A stretch of DNA of 64,000 bases from NCBI GenBank assembly GCA_030679955.1, contig JAUXSF010000039.1, forward strand, positions 1 to 64,000, read 5' to 3'. Made by a program: the position numbers and the translations under genes. The notes beneath the pieces were generated by a model. The model was not told where the DNA came from, searched no databases, and saw only the letters and a program-made list of their open reading frames with translations. Shown here piece after piece: positions 17,477 to 26,553 of this stretch (position 1 is its first letter; every line of letters begins with the position of its first letter). This DNA is from Chlamydiales bacterium (GTDB taxonomy: Bacteria; Chlamydiota; Chlamydiia; Chlamydiales; JAJFMA01).

Positions 17477-18445
17477 ATGAGCTTTGTTCAAACACATCAT
17501 CCATTGTCAAACCTTTTAGAATCTATCCAAAGCAAGATCATAGGCCAACATCAGATCATTGAGCAGATGCTGGTTTGCCTGCTTACGGACGGACATGTTC
17601 TTCTTGAAGGCATGCCAGGTTTAGCTAAAACACGTTCCGCCAAAGCCATTGCGGATGGCATTGAAGGAGCATTTCACCGCATTCAGTTTACCCCAGACCT
17701 ACTTCCTTCCGACCTCATTGGAACCGAAATTTATATTCACGAGAAAAGCGACTTCGTTTTCCGCAAAGGTCCGCTTTTTAACAATATTCTGCTAGCGGAC
17801 GAGATCAACCGTGCGCCTGCAAAAGTGCAATCGGCACTGCTCGAGGCCATGGAAGAAAAGCAGGTGACAGTAGGGCATCAAAGCTATCCGCTGCCTGAAC
17901 TGTATATGGTCATAGCTACACAGAACCCTATCGAACAAGAAGGCACCTATAACTTGCCCGAAGCGCAGGTCGATCGGTTCATGATGCATCTTGAGGTCGG
18001 TTATCCCAACCATCAGGAAGAATTGGCAATTGTTGAGCTCGACGAGAAACGTCAACAGCACACTAAAGAAGCACCTTTACCACTCACATCGGTTGAAGAG
18101 GTTTTGGCTGCTCGTCAAGCTGTATCGCATGTTTATATCGCCGAAAATCTAAAAGAGTATGTTGTGTCGCTAGCCTCGGCTACACGCACGCCTGGAAAGT
18201 ATGATCGTGACCTCGCCAAATGGCTTGTGCACGGCGTTTCTCCAAGGGCGACCATCGCTCTCATCCGCTGTGCCAAAGCGCTTGTGTGGCTAAGAGGGGA
18301 TGAATATGTCACTCCCACGCATATTCACGAAGTGGCTTTTCCGGTTTTAAGACACCGTATCTATCCCTCTTTTGAATCGGAAGCCAATGGCATATCGCGC
18401 AACGAGATCATCCGCAAGCTTTTGGATGTTGTAGCCATTCCTTAA
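17477..18445 (+). CDS. moxR: MoxR-family AAA+ ATPase (Bat operon)
   Basis: MoxR ATPases act as chaperones that assemble or activate complexes with VWA-domain partners. Walker A GMPGLAKT (45-52) and Walker B ILLADEINRAP (DE at 108-109) are intact. The family signature ALLEAMEEKQVT and sensor 1 region MVIATQNPIEQEGTYNLPEA are also present. The 322-residue length is typical. The ribosome site GAGGTGA precedes the ATG. It is the first gene of a six-gene operon with VWA proteins and BatD, the standard arrangement in which MoxR is the cytosolic motor. The Bat system has been linked to stress and oxygen tolerance in other bacteria. Confidence 0.96.
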   Translation: MSFVQTHHPLSNLLESIQSKIIGQHQIIEQMLVCLLTDGHVLLEGMPGLAKTRSAKAIADGIEGAFHRIQFTPDLLPSDLIGTEIYIHEKSDFVFRKGPLFNNILLADEINRAPAKVQSALLEAMEEKQVTVGHQSYPLPELYMVIATQNPIEQEGTYNLPEAQVDRFMMHLEVGYPNHQEELAIVELDEKRQQHTKEAPLPLTSVEEVLAARQAVSHVYIAENLKEYVVSLASATRTPGKYDRDLAKWLVHGVSPRATIALIRCAKALVWLRGDEYVTPTHIHEVAFPVLRHRIYPSFESEANGISRNEIIRKLLDVVAIP

Positions 18446-18462
18446 AAATACGAGGTGTCTGC

Positions 18463-19383
18463 ATGCTTTATCCCGATTTTAACGACCTGATTTCCTATAA
18501 AGAATGCAAACTGGACAAGATGCAACTTACCCGCCGTAAAGTCAGCGCGACATCGCCGGGCAATCACCATTCTCCTTTTCGCGGACAGGGCTTAGACTTT
18601 GATGCCGTGCGTGAATATGTTCCCGGCGACGATATCCGCAATATTGACTGGCGGGTGACAGCACGCACAGGATCCCCGCACTTAAAGCTCTTTAAAGAAG
18701 AAAAGGAGCGGCATACCATCATCTGCGTGGATATGAACTCTGCCATGCGCTTTGGAACACGAAATACGTTCAAATCGATCCAAGCAGCTCGGTGTGCCTC
18801 GCTGTTAGGCTGGCGAGCTCTCGCGCACCAAGATCGCATAAGTGCCTGCTTTTTTGGAGATGTGTCCGGAGGATTACACTATTTGGCCTCCAAGCGCACT
18901 CGTCAGGGTCTCTCAATGATGCTTAAAGCGCTTTCAGAGCGTCCTGAAGAGCAGCATAGCGTCCCGATAGAAACGGCCCTGCAGCATATTGGCAGGGTTG
19001 CGCATCCTGGGTCACTCATCTATGTGATTAGTGACTTCATGGATCTTTCCCCCGATTTCTCCAAAGAATCTGGCTTAAGCCGCCTTAGTAAAAGCTGCGA
19101 CGTTGTTTTTGTTTCCATCAATGATGCAGCTGATCAATCCCTTGTTCCAGCAGGCGTCATCGGCTTTTGTGGGCAGCAAGCAGAGAAGGTCTATATCAAC
19201 ACCGACAGCATAAAAGGGCGGAAAACCTATGCCGCTCAGTGGGAAGCAAATCGCGGTGTGTTGAACACGTTAACCGAGAGCTATAGGATTCCGTTGGTAT
19301 CGCTTTCTACAGAGTCGGATATTCGTCGCGATCTTCTTTTGGGCCTTAAAAACATAGCAAAGAGGAAGAGATGCCTTCTTTAA
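18463..19383 (+). CDS. DUF58 domain protein (Bat operon)
   Basis: The 306-residue protein carries the DUF58 hallmark FDAVREYVPGDDIRNIDWR (about 46-64) followed by a VWA-like C-terminal part beginning IICVDMNSAMRFG, where a MIDAS-like D-x-N-x-A replaces DxSxS. No membrane helix precedes the domain, so this short form is cytosolic. DUF58 proteins almost always follow moxR and are probably its clients. The gene starts 17 nt after moxR and its end overlaps the next gene by 13 nt, indicating translational coupling. Confidence 0.94.
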   Translation: MLYPDFNDLISYKECKLDKMQLTRRKVSATSPGNHHSPFRGQGLDFDAVREYVPGDDIRNIDWRVTARTGSPHLKLFKEEKERHTIICVDMNSAMRFGTRNTFKSIQAARCASLLGWRALAHQDRISACFFGDVSGGLHYLASKRTRQGLSMMLKALSERPEEQHSVPIETALQHIGRVAHPGSLIYVISDFMDLSPDFSKESGLSRLSKSCDVVFVSINDAADQSLVPAGVIGFCGQQAEKVYINTDSIKGRKTYAAQWEANRGVLNTLTESYRIPLVSLSTESDIRRDLLLGLKNIAKRKRCLL

Positions 19384-19841
19384 TGCAACAGTTACATGAC
19401 ATAGAGGGGATAGATGCCATTAGTCCTTGGCCTCTAGCCATTGGTTGGTGGATCGTTATTGCCTGTGCGGTGCTCATGCTCGCCAGTGGCGCCTGGATGC
19501 TTAGACGCCATTTAGCTTACTTAAGAAGCTGGAAAAGAGATACTTTTATGAGGCTTGATAGTTTGGAGCAAAATCTATCGCCTGATACTTCTTGGGAGGC
19601 TATGACATTTCTGTCCGAGTATTTGCGCCGTATTGTCATGCGTCGTTTCCCCCGTAACGAATGCGCTGGGTTGGTCGGTGATGCCTGGCTAAAATGGCTT
19701 AGAGAGCATGATCCGCAGCAATTTGATTGGACCGACAAGGGAAAGCTACTGATTCAAATTCCCTATGCCCCTGTGCGCACTGACTTGCCTGTTCAGCAGG
19801 TCAAAGAGTTGATACAAGCCGCTAGAAATTGGGTGTGTTAA
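19371..19841 (+). CDS. DUF4381 membrane protein (Bat operon)
   Basis: The 156-residue protein has a short N-terminal segment with the DUF4381-like start (LHDIEGIDAISPWPLAIGWW), one membrane helix (about 26-44) and a basic cytosolic domain. That domain contains SEYLRRIVMRRFPRNECAGL and WLKWLREHDP, both typical of the family. It overlaps the DUF58 gene by 13 nt and ends one nt before batA. In other operons this small protein sits between the DUF58 and VWA genes and is thought to belong to the same membrane complex; its biochemical role is unknown. Confidence 0.88.
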   Translation: MPSLMQQLHDIEGIDAISPWPLAIGWWIVIACAVLMLASGAWMLRRHLAYLRSWKRDTFMRLDSLEQNLSPDTSWEAMTFLSEYLRRIVMRRFPRNECAGLVGDAWLKWLREHDPQQFDWTDKGKLLIQIPYAPVRTDLPVQQVKELIQAARNWVC

Positions 19842-19842
19842 C

Positions 19843-20856
19843 ATGTTTCATTTTCATTCTCCTTGGTTTGCTCTTCTTCTTCCCTTGCCTTTGCTTCTTC
19901 GCTGGCTGCTACCTGTTTTGGCGAAGGAAAAACGCGATGAGGCCGCAGAGATTCTCTTTCCTGCTGCACATCGTTTAAAGGTCTTTCCAGCCAGCCAGCT
20001 TACTACGAAGAGAAGTGATCCTATCTTTTTTGGCGGGCTCTTATTGTCTTGGGGATTGCTCATTGTCGCTCTGATGCAACCAGAAAATGCGGATCAATAT
20101 CGACAGGTTAAAAATAACGGTTACGATCTTATGTTAGCCGTCGACATCTCTGTATCAATGCAAGGGCTGGATTTTTCGACAGCAGACAAAGCGATAAGCC
20201 GTCTAGATGTTACTAAAGAGGTCGTTGGCAAGTTCATTAGAGGGCGGCAAGGAGATCGTTTAGGCCTCATTCTTTTTGGACAAAACGCTTATTTGCATGT
20301 GCCTCTCACGTTGGATACAGCTTCGGTCAGCAGCATGCTCAACGATTCTGTTACAGGCATGGCAGGTAATGCCACGGCCATTGGTGATGCCATCGGGCTG
20401 GCGGTGCGCACATTGCGCGAAAGGCCACAAGGTTCCCGCGTGCTCATCCTATTAACTGACGGTGAGGATAACGCAAGCAGTATTCCTCCTCTAGAAGCCG
20501 TCAAGCTAGCTAAGCAATATGGCATACGCATTTACACCATTGGCATAGGCAAAAAGGGTTTGGTGCCATTTCCTAGCCAGATGGGTGGTTATGTCATGGG
20601 CGAAGTAGCGATAAATGAGGAATTGTTGGAAGAGATTGCCAAGGAAACTGGAGGACAATATTTTTCAGCAACCAATCAGAAAGCGCTCTCTGCCATTTAT
20701 TCCAAAATTGATCAGCTGGAGAAGAGTGAAGCCAACGAAACTCTATATTTGATTCGTGATCCACTCTATCAGTATCCCTTAGGCCTTTCTTTGGTCGTCT
20801 TGCTGGCCCTTACAATGTCTCAGCTGTTACATAGGAGAGCTCTCTATGGATCTTAG
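19843..20856 (+). CDS. batA: VWA-domain membrane protein BatA
   Basis: The 337-residue protein has two N-terminal membrane helices (about 8-26 and 62-80), a VWA domain (about 95-290) and a final membrane helix (about 312-330), the BatA layout. The MIDAS metal site is intact: DISVS (101-105), the downstream Thr in MAGNATAIGDAI, and the Asp in ILLTDGEDN. The VWA domain should face the periplasm and bind protein partners through a metal ion. It overlaps batB by 11 nt. Homology to BatA of Bacteroides/Leptospira-type operons is clear from domain order and gene context. Confidence 0.94.
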   Translation: MFHFHSPWFALLLPLPLLLRWLLPVLAKEKRDEAAEILFPAAHRLKVFPASQLTTKRSDPIFFGGLLLSWGLLIVALMQPENADQYRQVKNNGYDLMLAVDISVSMQGLDFSTADKAISRLDVTKEVVGKFIRGRQGDRLGLILFGQNAYLHVPLTLDTASVSSMLNDSVTGMAGNATAIGDAIGLAVRTLRERPQGSRVLILLTDGEDNASSIPPLEAVKLAKQYGIRIYTIGIGKKGLVPFPSQMGGYVMGEVAINEELLEEIAKETGGQYFSATNQKALSAIYSKIDQLEKSEANETLYLIRDPLYQYPLGLSLVVLLALTMSQLLHRRALYGS

Positions 20857-22564
20857 TCAGCTGCATTTTGCTCATTCCCTTTGGCTATTGATGTTGCTTG
20901 TCATTCCTTTGGTATGGGGCCTCTTTTTCCTCTATTACCAAGGACAACAACCCCTCCATCAGCTCGAGAAGTTCATTGATAAGCATCTGATTCCCTATCT
21001 TCTTATAGGAGGTGAATCGCAGAAGAAAAGGCTATGGCCTCCCTTACTCTTTTGGTCATTGGTGTGGAGTTGTCTAGTGCTCGCCTTGGCGGGGCCTCGT
21101 TGGGACTTTCGCGAAGTATCCACTTTTTCTCGCGATCAGAGCCTTACTCTTCTTCTCGATCTTTCTGAGTCGATGAATGCCAAAGACATCTCTCCCTCAC
21201 GTTTGGGACGCGCCAAGCAAAAGGTGGAAGACCTTCTCAATATGTCCAAGGGTATTAAAATTGGTTTAGTCGCCTTTGCTGCTGATCCACATATGATCGT
21301 GCCTATGACTGAAGATAAAGAAACGATACGGCATCTTCTCCCTTCGTTGGATACAGATCTGGTCTACGTTCAAGGAAGCAAGCTGGCACCAGCTCTTGAA
21401 ATGGCAGATAGAATGTTAGAAAACGAGCCAGGAAGTAACAAGGCTGTCGTTGTGATCAGTGATGGTGGTTTTGAAGATGCTAGTGCTATTAATACTGCTG
21501 GAAGGCTAGCTGCCAAAGGTATAGTGCTACACACAATCGGCGTGGGTACCTTAGAGGGAGCCCCTCTGAAAGATCGTCAGGGCGCTGTAGTCAAAAAAAA
21601 TGGCTCTCCGATCATATCCAAGCTAGAAAAAGAGAAATTTCGTGAAATTAGCAAGATTGGTCATGGGCGTTACTTTGACGCCGATCATTCTGGGCAGATA
21701 TCCCTCATTATTAAAGATCTAGAAAAACGCAGTGATGTGCAGGGGGCTCCTAAAACCCAACGTTTTTGGGAGGAACATTTCTACCTATTTATTCTGCCAG
21801 TTCTTCCATTCTTCCTTTGGTGGTATCGTAGAGGTTATATTTTTGCTCTTCTATTATTTTCCGTCACAACAACCGATTCTCACGCCTCTCTGAGCAACTA
21901 TTTTTATAATCCAGAACAGCAGGCTGGTCAGGCTTTTGAGGATGGTGACTACCTTGATGCTGCTGATGCCTTCCAAGATCCTTATCGAAAAGGAGTCGCC
22001 TACTACCGTCAGGGCGAATATGCAGCAGCTGAAAAGATGTTTCGGCAATCAACACGTCCAGAAGTAGCCTCCAGCGCAGGTTATAATTTAGGCAATGCTC
22101 TAGCTTTACAGAATAAGCTGAAGGAGGCTGTTGTTGCTTACGAAGATGTTCTCGAGAAATGGCCCGATCATAAGGAAGCTAAAGAAAACCTAGAAGTGAT
22201 CAAAAAAATGCTCGAAGAACAAGAGCAGAAGGACGATGACTCCCCAGAGGATCAACCGCAAGAGCAGCCTAAAGACGCCGAAAATCCTGAAAAGCAAGAA
22301 AAGCCTGATTCGGATGAACCGTCTGAGGAACCACCAGAGGAAAAAGAGCCGCCGCAGGATGAAGAGCAAGCACAACAGCCTGAAGAACAGGCGCCGCCGC
22401 CTCCCGCGCAGGAAAAAGAAAAGCCGACACCTCGTTCTGAGGACGATCTGGATGCAGATCTTTGGCTAAATCAGATAAAAAGTGATCCTAAGTCATTCCT
22501 AAAGAATAAGTTCTACCTTGAATCTAAGAAAAATGGAACCAAAGAGGAAGTTGACCCATGGTGA
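20846..22564 (+). CDS. batB: VWA plus TPR membrane protein (BatB/BatC fusion)
   Basis: This 572-residue fusion has two N-terminal helices (about 12-30 and 66-82), a VWA domain with MIDAS DLSES (105-109) and VVISDGG, a helix pair near 310-345, TPR repeats (about 365-455: AYYRQGEYAAAEKMF, AGYNLGNALALQNKLKEAV) and a long tail rich in Glu, Pro and Gln (about 455-545). In many bacteria batB and batC are separate genes; here the TPR part (batC) is fused. The acidic Pro-rich tail is probably extended and periplasmic. The gene overlaps batA by 11 nt and batD by 7 nt. Confidence 0.92.
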   Translation: MDLSQLHFAHSLWLLMLLVIPLVWGLFFLYYQGQQPLHQLEKFIDKHLIPYLLIGGESQKKRLWPPLLFWSLVWSCLVLALAGPRWDFREVSTFSRDQSLTLLLDLSESMNAKDISPSRLGRAKQKVEDLLNMSKGIKIGLVAFAADPHMIVPMTEDKETIRHLLPSLDTDLVYVQGSKLAPALEMADRMLENEPGSNKAVVVISDGGFEDASAINTAGRLAAKGIVLHTIGVGTLEGAPLKDRQGAVVKKNGSPIISKLEKEKFREISKIGHGRYFDADHSGQISLIIKDLEKRSDVQGAPKTQRFWEEHFYLFILPVLPFFLWWYRRGYIFALLLFSVTTTDSHASLSNYFYNPEQQAGQAFEDGDYLDAADAFQDPYRKGVAYYRQGEYAAAEKMFRQSTRPEVASSAGYNLGNALALQNKLKEAVVAYEDVLEKWPDHKEAKENLEVIKKMLEEQEQKDDDSPEDQPQEQPKDAENPEKQEKPDSDEPSEEPPEEKEPPQDEEQAQQPEEQAPPPPAQEKEKPTPRSEDDLDADLWLNQIKSDPKSFLKNKFYLESKKNGTKEEVDPW

Positions 22565-24072
22565 AAAAAACCTTCCTTACCTTCGTCGTATCAGCATTTT
22601 TTCTAGGTTTAACTCCTGCTGTTTCTTTTGCTGCTGGCGAGTTTACTGCCAGCGTAGTTAACAAACAGGTGTATTTGAGCGAGAGTTTTTCTCTAAGCCT
22701 CACACTAAAAGACACTTATCCCAAAGAGTCGCCGGATATCTCCGTCTTAAAAAAGCACTTTTCAGTTCACTCAAAGCACCATTCGACCAGTACAACAATT
22801 GTTAATGGCAAGAGCTCCTCAAACATCATCTGGAAGCTTTCTTTGACGCCAAAAGTAGAAGGACTGCTCGACATCCCTCCCATTAGTGTTGAGACAGCAG
22901 ATGGGGTTCTTTCTACGGAACCAGTCACATTAAACGTGGTGAAAGGCTCCTCTACGCCGTCGAGGGCGGATGATGTCGGCGTGAAAGTTGTCACTAAGGC
23001 GAGCAATGCCGCTCCCTATAAAAACGAGCCCTTCATTTACACTGCCTTTCTTGCCTCGAAAATGCCGCTGAGTAACGTCAAAACGCAAAAATTGCAAATG
23101 CAAGACGCCATCGTGGACCTGTTAGAGGAGCCGAAATTAGAGGAGAAGGTAATCGGAGGGGTCTTATTTAATGTTGTGGAGTTTAACTTTCTCGTTACTC
23201 CTCTAAAAACAGGGTCTTTAACGATTCCCTCGATGGCTATTCAAGGAGCAGTACCGCAAAGACGAACTACAGGGCAATCTAGCTATTATAACGATGGTTT
23301 CGATCCCTTTGGTCTCATACCAGGCTTCGATCGCCTAAAACCCTTTAATGTAAATACTGAAGAGGTACAACTCGATGTGCAGGCTCCTGTTTCAGAGGTA
23401 TCCCCTTGGCTGCCAGCAAAAGCACTTAAGCTGGAAGAGCAGTGGACAAGCGGACAGACGCTGCGTGTCGGAGAGCCTTTTTCACGTGGTTTCCTGATTA
23501 AAGCCGAGGGACTGAAAGCGAGCCAACTTCCCCGCCTAGAGGACTTGCAGAGCCATAATTCAGAGTTTAAGATCTATGCTGATAAGCCCGAAGAGCAGGA
23601 AAAAATAGTTCAAGGCATTATCCACAGTACGCGTAAGGAGCATTATACTCTCATACCTCAACAAGAGGGAACATGGGTGTTGCCTGAAATTTCCATTAGC
23701 TGGTGGGATAGTGCCAAAAAAGAGAAAAGGATCTCTACCCTTCCTGAGCGCACAGTTCAAATATTACCGGCCTTAGAAGCTGTCAATTCTGTTCCGGAGG
23801 AAAGCACATCTGTTTCCAATACTACTACAGGTGTTGCAGTTAGCCCTCCCTTATTACTTTATGGTCTTATTGGGATTCTGACATTTTTTCTAATGGCTGC
23901 GCTGCTCTGGGGATTCACGTTGCACAGAAAAATCGTCAGCCTGACCAAAGATTTTTCTCAAAAGCCGACAAAGAAGGTGCCGGTTGATGAACCCCAAAAA
24001 TCGGTATCGCCACCTGTCGCAGTTATTCACAGGCCGAGAAAAGAGAAGCTGCCCGACCTGAATCCCACATAA
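22558..24072 (+). CDS. batD: BatD oxygen-tolerance-type membrane protein
   Basis: The 504-residue BatD family protein has a signal peptide (TFLTFVVSAFFLGLTPAVSF, then cleavage near AAG), two or three Ig-like periplasmic domains and one C-terminal helix (about 430-452), followed by a basic cytosolic tail. Family-typical segments are VNKQVYLSESFSLSLTLKD, WKLSLTPKVEGLLDIPPISV and EHYTLIPQQEGTWVLPEISI. It is the last gene of the operon and overlaps batB by 7 nt. Batch co-occurrence with MoxR and the two VWA proteins suggests one envelope-spanning complex. Confidence 0.93.
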   Translation: MVKKTFLTFVVSAFFLGLTPAVSFAAGEFTASVVNKQVYLSESFSLSLTLKDTYPKESPDISVLKKHFSVHSKHHSTSTTIVNGKSSSNIIWKLSLTPKVEGLLDIPPISVETADGVLSTEPVTLNVVKGSSTPSRADDVGVKVVTKASNAAPYKNEPFIYTAFLASKMPLSNVKTQKLQMQDAIVDLLEEPKLEEKVIGGVLFNVVEFNFLVTPLKTGSLTIPSMAIQGAVPQRRTTGQSSYYNDGFDPFGLIPGFDRLKPFNVNTEEVQLDVQAPVSEVSPWLPAKALKLEEQWTSGQTLRVGEPFSRGFLIKAEGLKASQLPRLEDLQSHNSEFKIYADKPEEQEKIVQGIIHSTRKEHYTLIPQQEGTWVLPEISISWWDSAKKEKRISTLPERTVQILPALEAVNSVPEESTSVSNTTTGVAVSPPLLLYGLIGILTFFLMAALLWGFTLHRKIVSLTKDFSQKPTKKVPVDEPQKSVSPPVAVIHRPRKEKLPDLNPT

Positions 24073-24117
24073 GAGACAGGCAGAGGCAGGAAGTTTATTC
24101 TCAGCGCGGGAGCCGCC

Positions 24118-24402
24118 CATAAGGCTGTTTTGATGCCGTTCTTTTAGAACTCGGATGCATTTTTTGGCTCTACCTAAGCCTCTCGTCCTCGCTGCGCTCG
24201 TCCTTCAGCCTAGGCTGTATCATGTCGACCCTTCGGGCCTCAGAGCCAAACCCTTTGGGCTTAAATTGTCCGAGAGGCCCGAGGGATTGATATGACGTCC
24301 CTTAGTTAATTGTGCCATCCATTATGGAATTAGAACTATCCGAGAGGCCTGGGTAGGTGCAAAAAAGCAGCTGAGTTCTGAAAGAACGGCATAAAAACCC
24401 CT
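24118..24402. repeat. Long imperfect inverted repeat (arms about 65 nt)
   Basis: The left arm (about 24121-24187: GGCTGTTTTGATGCCGTTCT, TAGAACTCGGATGC, CTACCTAAGCCTCTCG) pairs imperfectly with the right arm (about 24335-24400: CGAGAGGCCTGGGTAGGTGC, GAGTTCTGAAAGAACGGCAT). About 150 nt separate the arms. A hairpin GGTTTCAGCGC-TCCC-GCGCTGAAACC follows at 24406-24431. The element fills the gap after the Bat operon and no coding frame was supported in it. Confidence 0.6.
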
Positions 24403-24461
24403 AAAGGTTTCAGCGCTCCCGCGCTGAAACCAAATCTCTTTTCTATGGTTTTGGGCAAAAA

Positions 24462-24492
24462 AAAACAGCCTATCAAACTGATAGGCTGTTTT
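24462..24492. terminator. Rho-independent terminator, strongest for the minus strand
   Basis: A perfect 14-bp stem (AAAACAGCCTATCA / TGATAGGCTGTTTT) with a 3-nt loop. On the minus strand it is followed by a long T run, placing it 55 nt after the stop of the barrel gene that ends at 24548. It may also stop read-through from the Bat operon. Confidence 0.88.
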
Positions 24493-24547
24493 CTAGAATA
24501 CTGAATAAAAGACGAAGAGTCATTGCTGACTTTTCGTCTTCTATTGG

Positions 24548-25225
24548 CTAGTAAGAAGCAAAAAGGTCTGAGAATGACCAGTTTACGAACAGACGGCCTT
24601 GTACGCTTGAATCGCTGTGACCAAAAGTAAATCCGTCGAACGATCTGTTTGAGTTAGCAAAGTTCATGTACAGCATCTCAGCGCCGATGTTCCAGCTGTC
24701 GCAGTACTTGTATTCAGTACCGAAACCGCCTACCCAACCCCAACGGGATTCAGTGTGAGTAAAGCTTGTTGGATCATCGTTCCAAGTTGTTCTGAGGTGA
24801 GCAACAGCAGCACCACCAGTGATATAAATCAAAGCGTCGCTAACAGTAACGCCAGCGCGTGCACGGATCGTTGAGATCCAGCTTAGACGATTTCTAATAG
24901 CATTGTCTGCTACTTCGTGGTGAGTATGACGGTGAGTTGTTGCATCCCAATCAGCTAGGATACCAAAAACGCTGCCGCCATTGCTCCAGTCATAACCAGC
25001 TTGAACGCCACCAATGAAGCCAGTGTTAACAGCTGACCAACCAGAGTTGTCGGTTAGAAATGCGTTATAATCGTTTCTGTGACTAGTGTGGCTGCTTACG
25101 CCGATGTTGCCACCGATGTAAAATCCGTTGAAACCTGAGTCGCAACAGCAAAAGTCTTGAGCGTTTGCTTGACTCGCGAAAACACATAGCACCGCAATTG
25201 TGCTCTTAAGAATACTTTTCAGCAT
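24548..25225 (-). CDS. Porin-like outer-membrane beta-barrel protein
   Basis: AAGGAG 8 nt upstream marks the start. A signal peptide (LKSTIAVLCVFASQANA) is followed by a Cys cluster (FCCCDSG) and a barrel of about 195 residues: GFYIGGNIGVSSHTSH, FIGGVQAGYDW, ISTIRARAGVTV, ALIYITGGAAVAHL, RWGWVGGFGTEYKY and IGAEMLYMNFA. These are hallmarks of 8-stranded Opa/Omp25-type porin-family proteins. Cysteines just after the signal fit chlamydial envelopes, where disulfides cross-link outer-membrane proteins. A strong terminator lies downstream and no co-transcribed gene is seen. Its strong expression signals suggest an abundant protein. Confidence 0.88.
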   Translation of the reverse strand: MLKSILKSTIAVLCVFASQANAQDFCCCDSGFNGFYIGGNIGVSSHTSHRNDYNAFLTDNSGWSAVNTGFIGGVQAGYDWSNGGSVFGILADWDATTHRHTHHEVADNAIRNRLSWISTIRARAGVTVSDALIYITGGAAVAHLRTTWNDDPTSFTHTESRWGWVGGFGTEYKYCDSWNIGAEMLYMNFANSNRSFDGFTFGHSDSSVQGRLFVNWSFSDLFASY

Positions 25226-25776
25226 GGAAATTCTCCTTTAGGAACGGGGTTTTTTCATGAGCTTTACCATATACGAAAAATAAAAATAAATTCTAGTTAA
25301 TAGATGCAGAAAAATAAATTTAGTTGATTGGGAGCTTCCAATGAACCCTAAAATCTGCTCGCGATCTTTTCTATTTGATGGTGCGATTTTGTGTAAGATT
25401 TTCCGGAAAAATCACGTCTAGATGCCATTTTAGATGGCTTTTTTGATGTTTATGACAACGACGCTTTTTTGCATTAGAGTGCTGGATTATAGAAATGATT
25501 GTTATTTCTAAAAAAATCACGAAAGGTCCATGCGTGATCTGCAATAATTCGCGAAATACTGAATTTGGTGTCCCGGCCGCGACCCAAATTCGGAAAAATT
25601 CATGACTTCACGGTTAGAGGTCTTATACCCCAGTTTTTACTTGTTTTATGTCTGTTATTTTGCCCTCTAGAGTATTTCTGAGGGCTAAAAGAGACTTATA
25701 TAAAACTCTGAAATCGAGTTTCAGCTATTGAATCCTTGAATTTCCTTATGAGACTCCAAGGTTGCTGTCAGGTGCG
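25226..25776. other. 550-nt gap with hairpins and one possible micro-ORF
   Basis: No normal-length gene was supported. ATG 25341 opens a 26-codon frame preceded by GGGAGC, ending TAG at 25419-25421. It is directly followed by the stem GCCAT-TTTAG-ATGGC and six T (25424-25444), a terminator-like signal on the plus strand. A second hairpin GAATTTGG/CCAAATTC lies at 25561-25591. This may be a small RNA or peptide gene; the evidence is thin. Confidence 0.3.
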
Positions 25777-26553
25777 TTATCTCTTAGATCTTGATTTATA
25801 GTTCTTTAGCAGTGTATTTACGTGAGGTTTCCACTCTGCCTGAGCTTTCCAATTTACCATCAGCCTATGCACCGTTCTTCTTTTGATATTGTTTTGTGTG
25901 ACTAGTGCATCAAGAATTTGTGGACGAGACAAGGTGTGGTCCTTAAGAACAAGCGCAAAATGGGCTAGCCTATTCCTGTTCATCACACTCCTGGGCTTAT
26001 CTAGGTCTTCATACTCAGTTAAGGCTCTTCGCAGCTCTGGATCTTGTGTGGAAGACCAAGTTTTTAAAATAGCACGGACTTCTCGCATAGCTACACCCCA
26101 ACGAGTTGTCAACAATGCGTGGATTTCCTCGCCCCTATTAAGGGCCATTAACTGTTTGAAATCCGCTTTTCTAGCGACCGTATTGCTGAGAGGGGCAGAC
26201 AGAGGATCAAGAACTGGACTACTCGTTTTAGTTTCCTTTTTCTTTCCTATTGGAGAAAGGGGATGAGGAATAGGGATTGATTTAGGTGGGGCATCAGGTT
26301 TCTGCGCAATTTGTTTAACTTTCGGGCTACCTTGTAGAAACTCAAAAGGAGGGAGCTCCATCTGATTGACAAAATCAATAATGTTTTGGTCCTGGTAATG
26401 GGTAACGGAGAAATCATCTTTTGACGACGGTTCTGTTGTTTGAACAGTGCTATCAAAAATCTGTCTTGCCGGGGAACCCTTAGGAGACTGAGATGATGAG
26501 GGGTAGATTCGATCTAAAGTGCCTCTTTCATTAATTCGATAACTAATGTTCAC
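25777..26553 (-). CDS. Member of the W-module (HTH-like repeat) family, two modules
   Basis: The start is GTG with AAGGA 8 nt upstream. The N-terminal 125 residues are polar and rich in Ser, Pro and Lys, and probably disordered. Two modules follow (about 129-183 and 195-252). Module 1 has IHALLTTRWGVAMREVRAIL, then KTW; module 2 has ILDALVTQNNIKRRTVHRLM, then VNW. Both end in a Tyr after a short helix. The pattern helix, turn, helix, W matches the four relatives at 35241, 36543, 40120 and 45030, although this N-terminus is not similar to theirs and the gene has the opposite orientation. The C-terminus KNYKSRSKR is basic. I know no named family; DNA or protein binding is inferred from the HTH-like shape. 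Confidence 0.8.
   Translation of the reverse strand: MNISYRINERGTLDRIYPSSSQSPKGSPARQIFDSTVQTTEPSSKDDFSVTHYQDQNIIDFVNQMELPPFEFLQGSPKVKQIAQKPDAPPKSIPIPHPLSPIGKKKETKTSSPVLDPLSAPLSNTVARKADFKQLMALNRGEEIHALLTTRWGVAMREVRAILKTWSSTQDPELRRALTEYEDLDKPRSVMNRNRLAHFALVLKDHTLSRPQILDALVTQNNIKRRTVHRLMVNWKAQAEWKPHVNTLLKNYKSRSKR

Noticed and set aside
22236-22469. Very basic 77-residue frame
   Set aside because: It is an alternative frame of the Glu/Pro-rich tail of the batB/TPR gene; GAA/GAG and CCN codons shifted by one give Lys and Arg.
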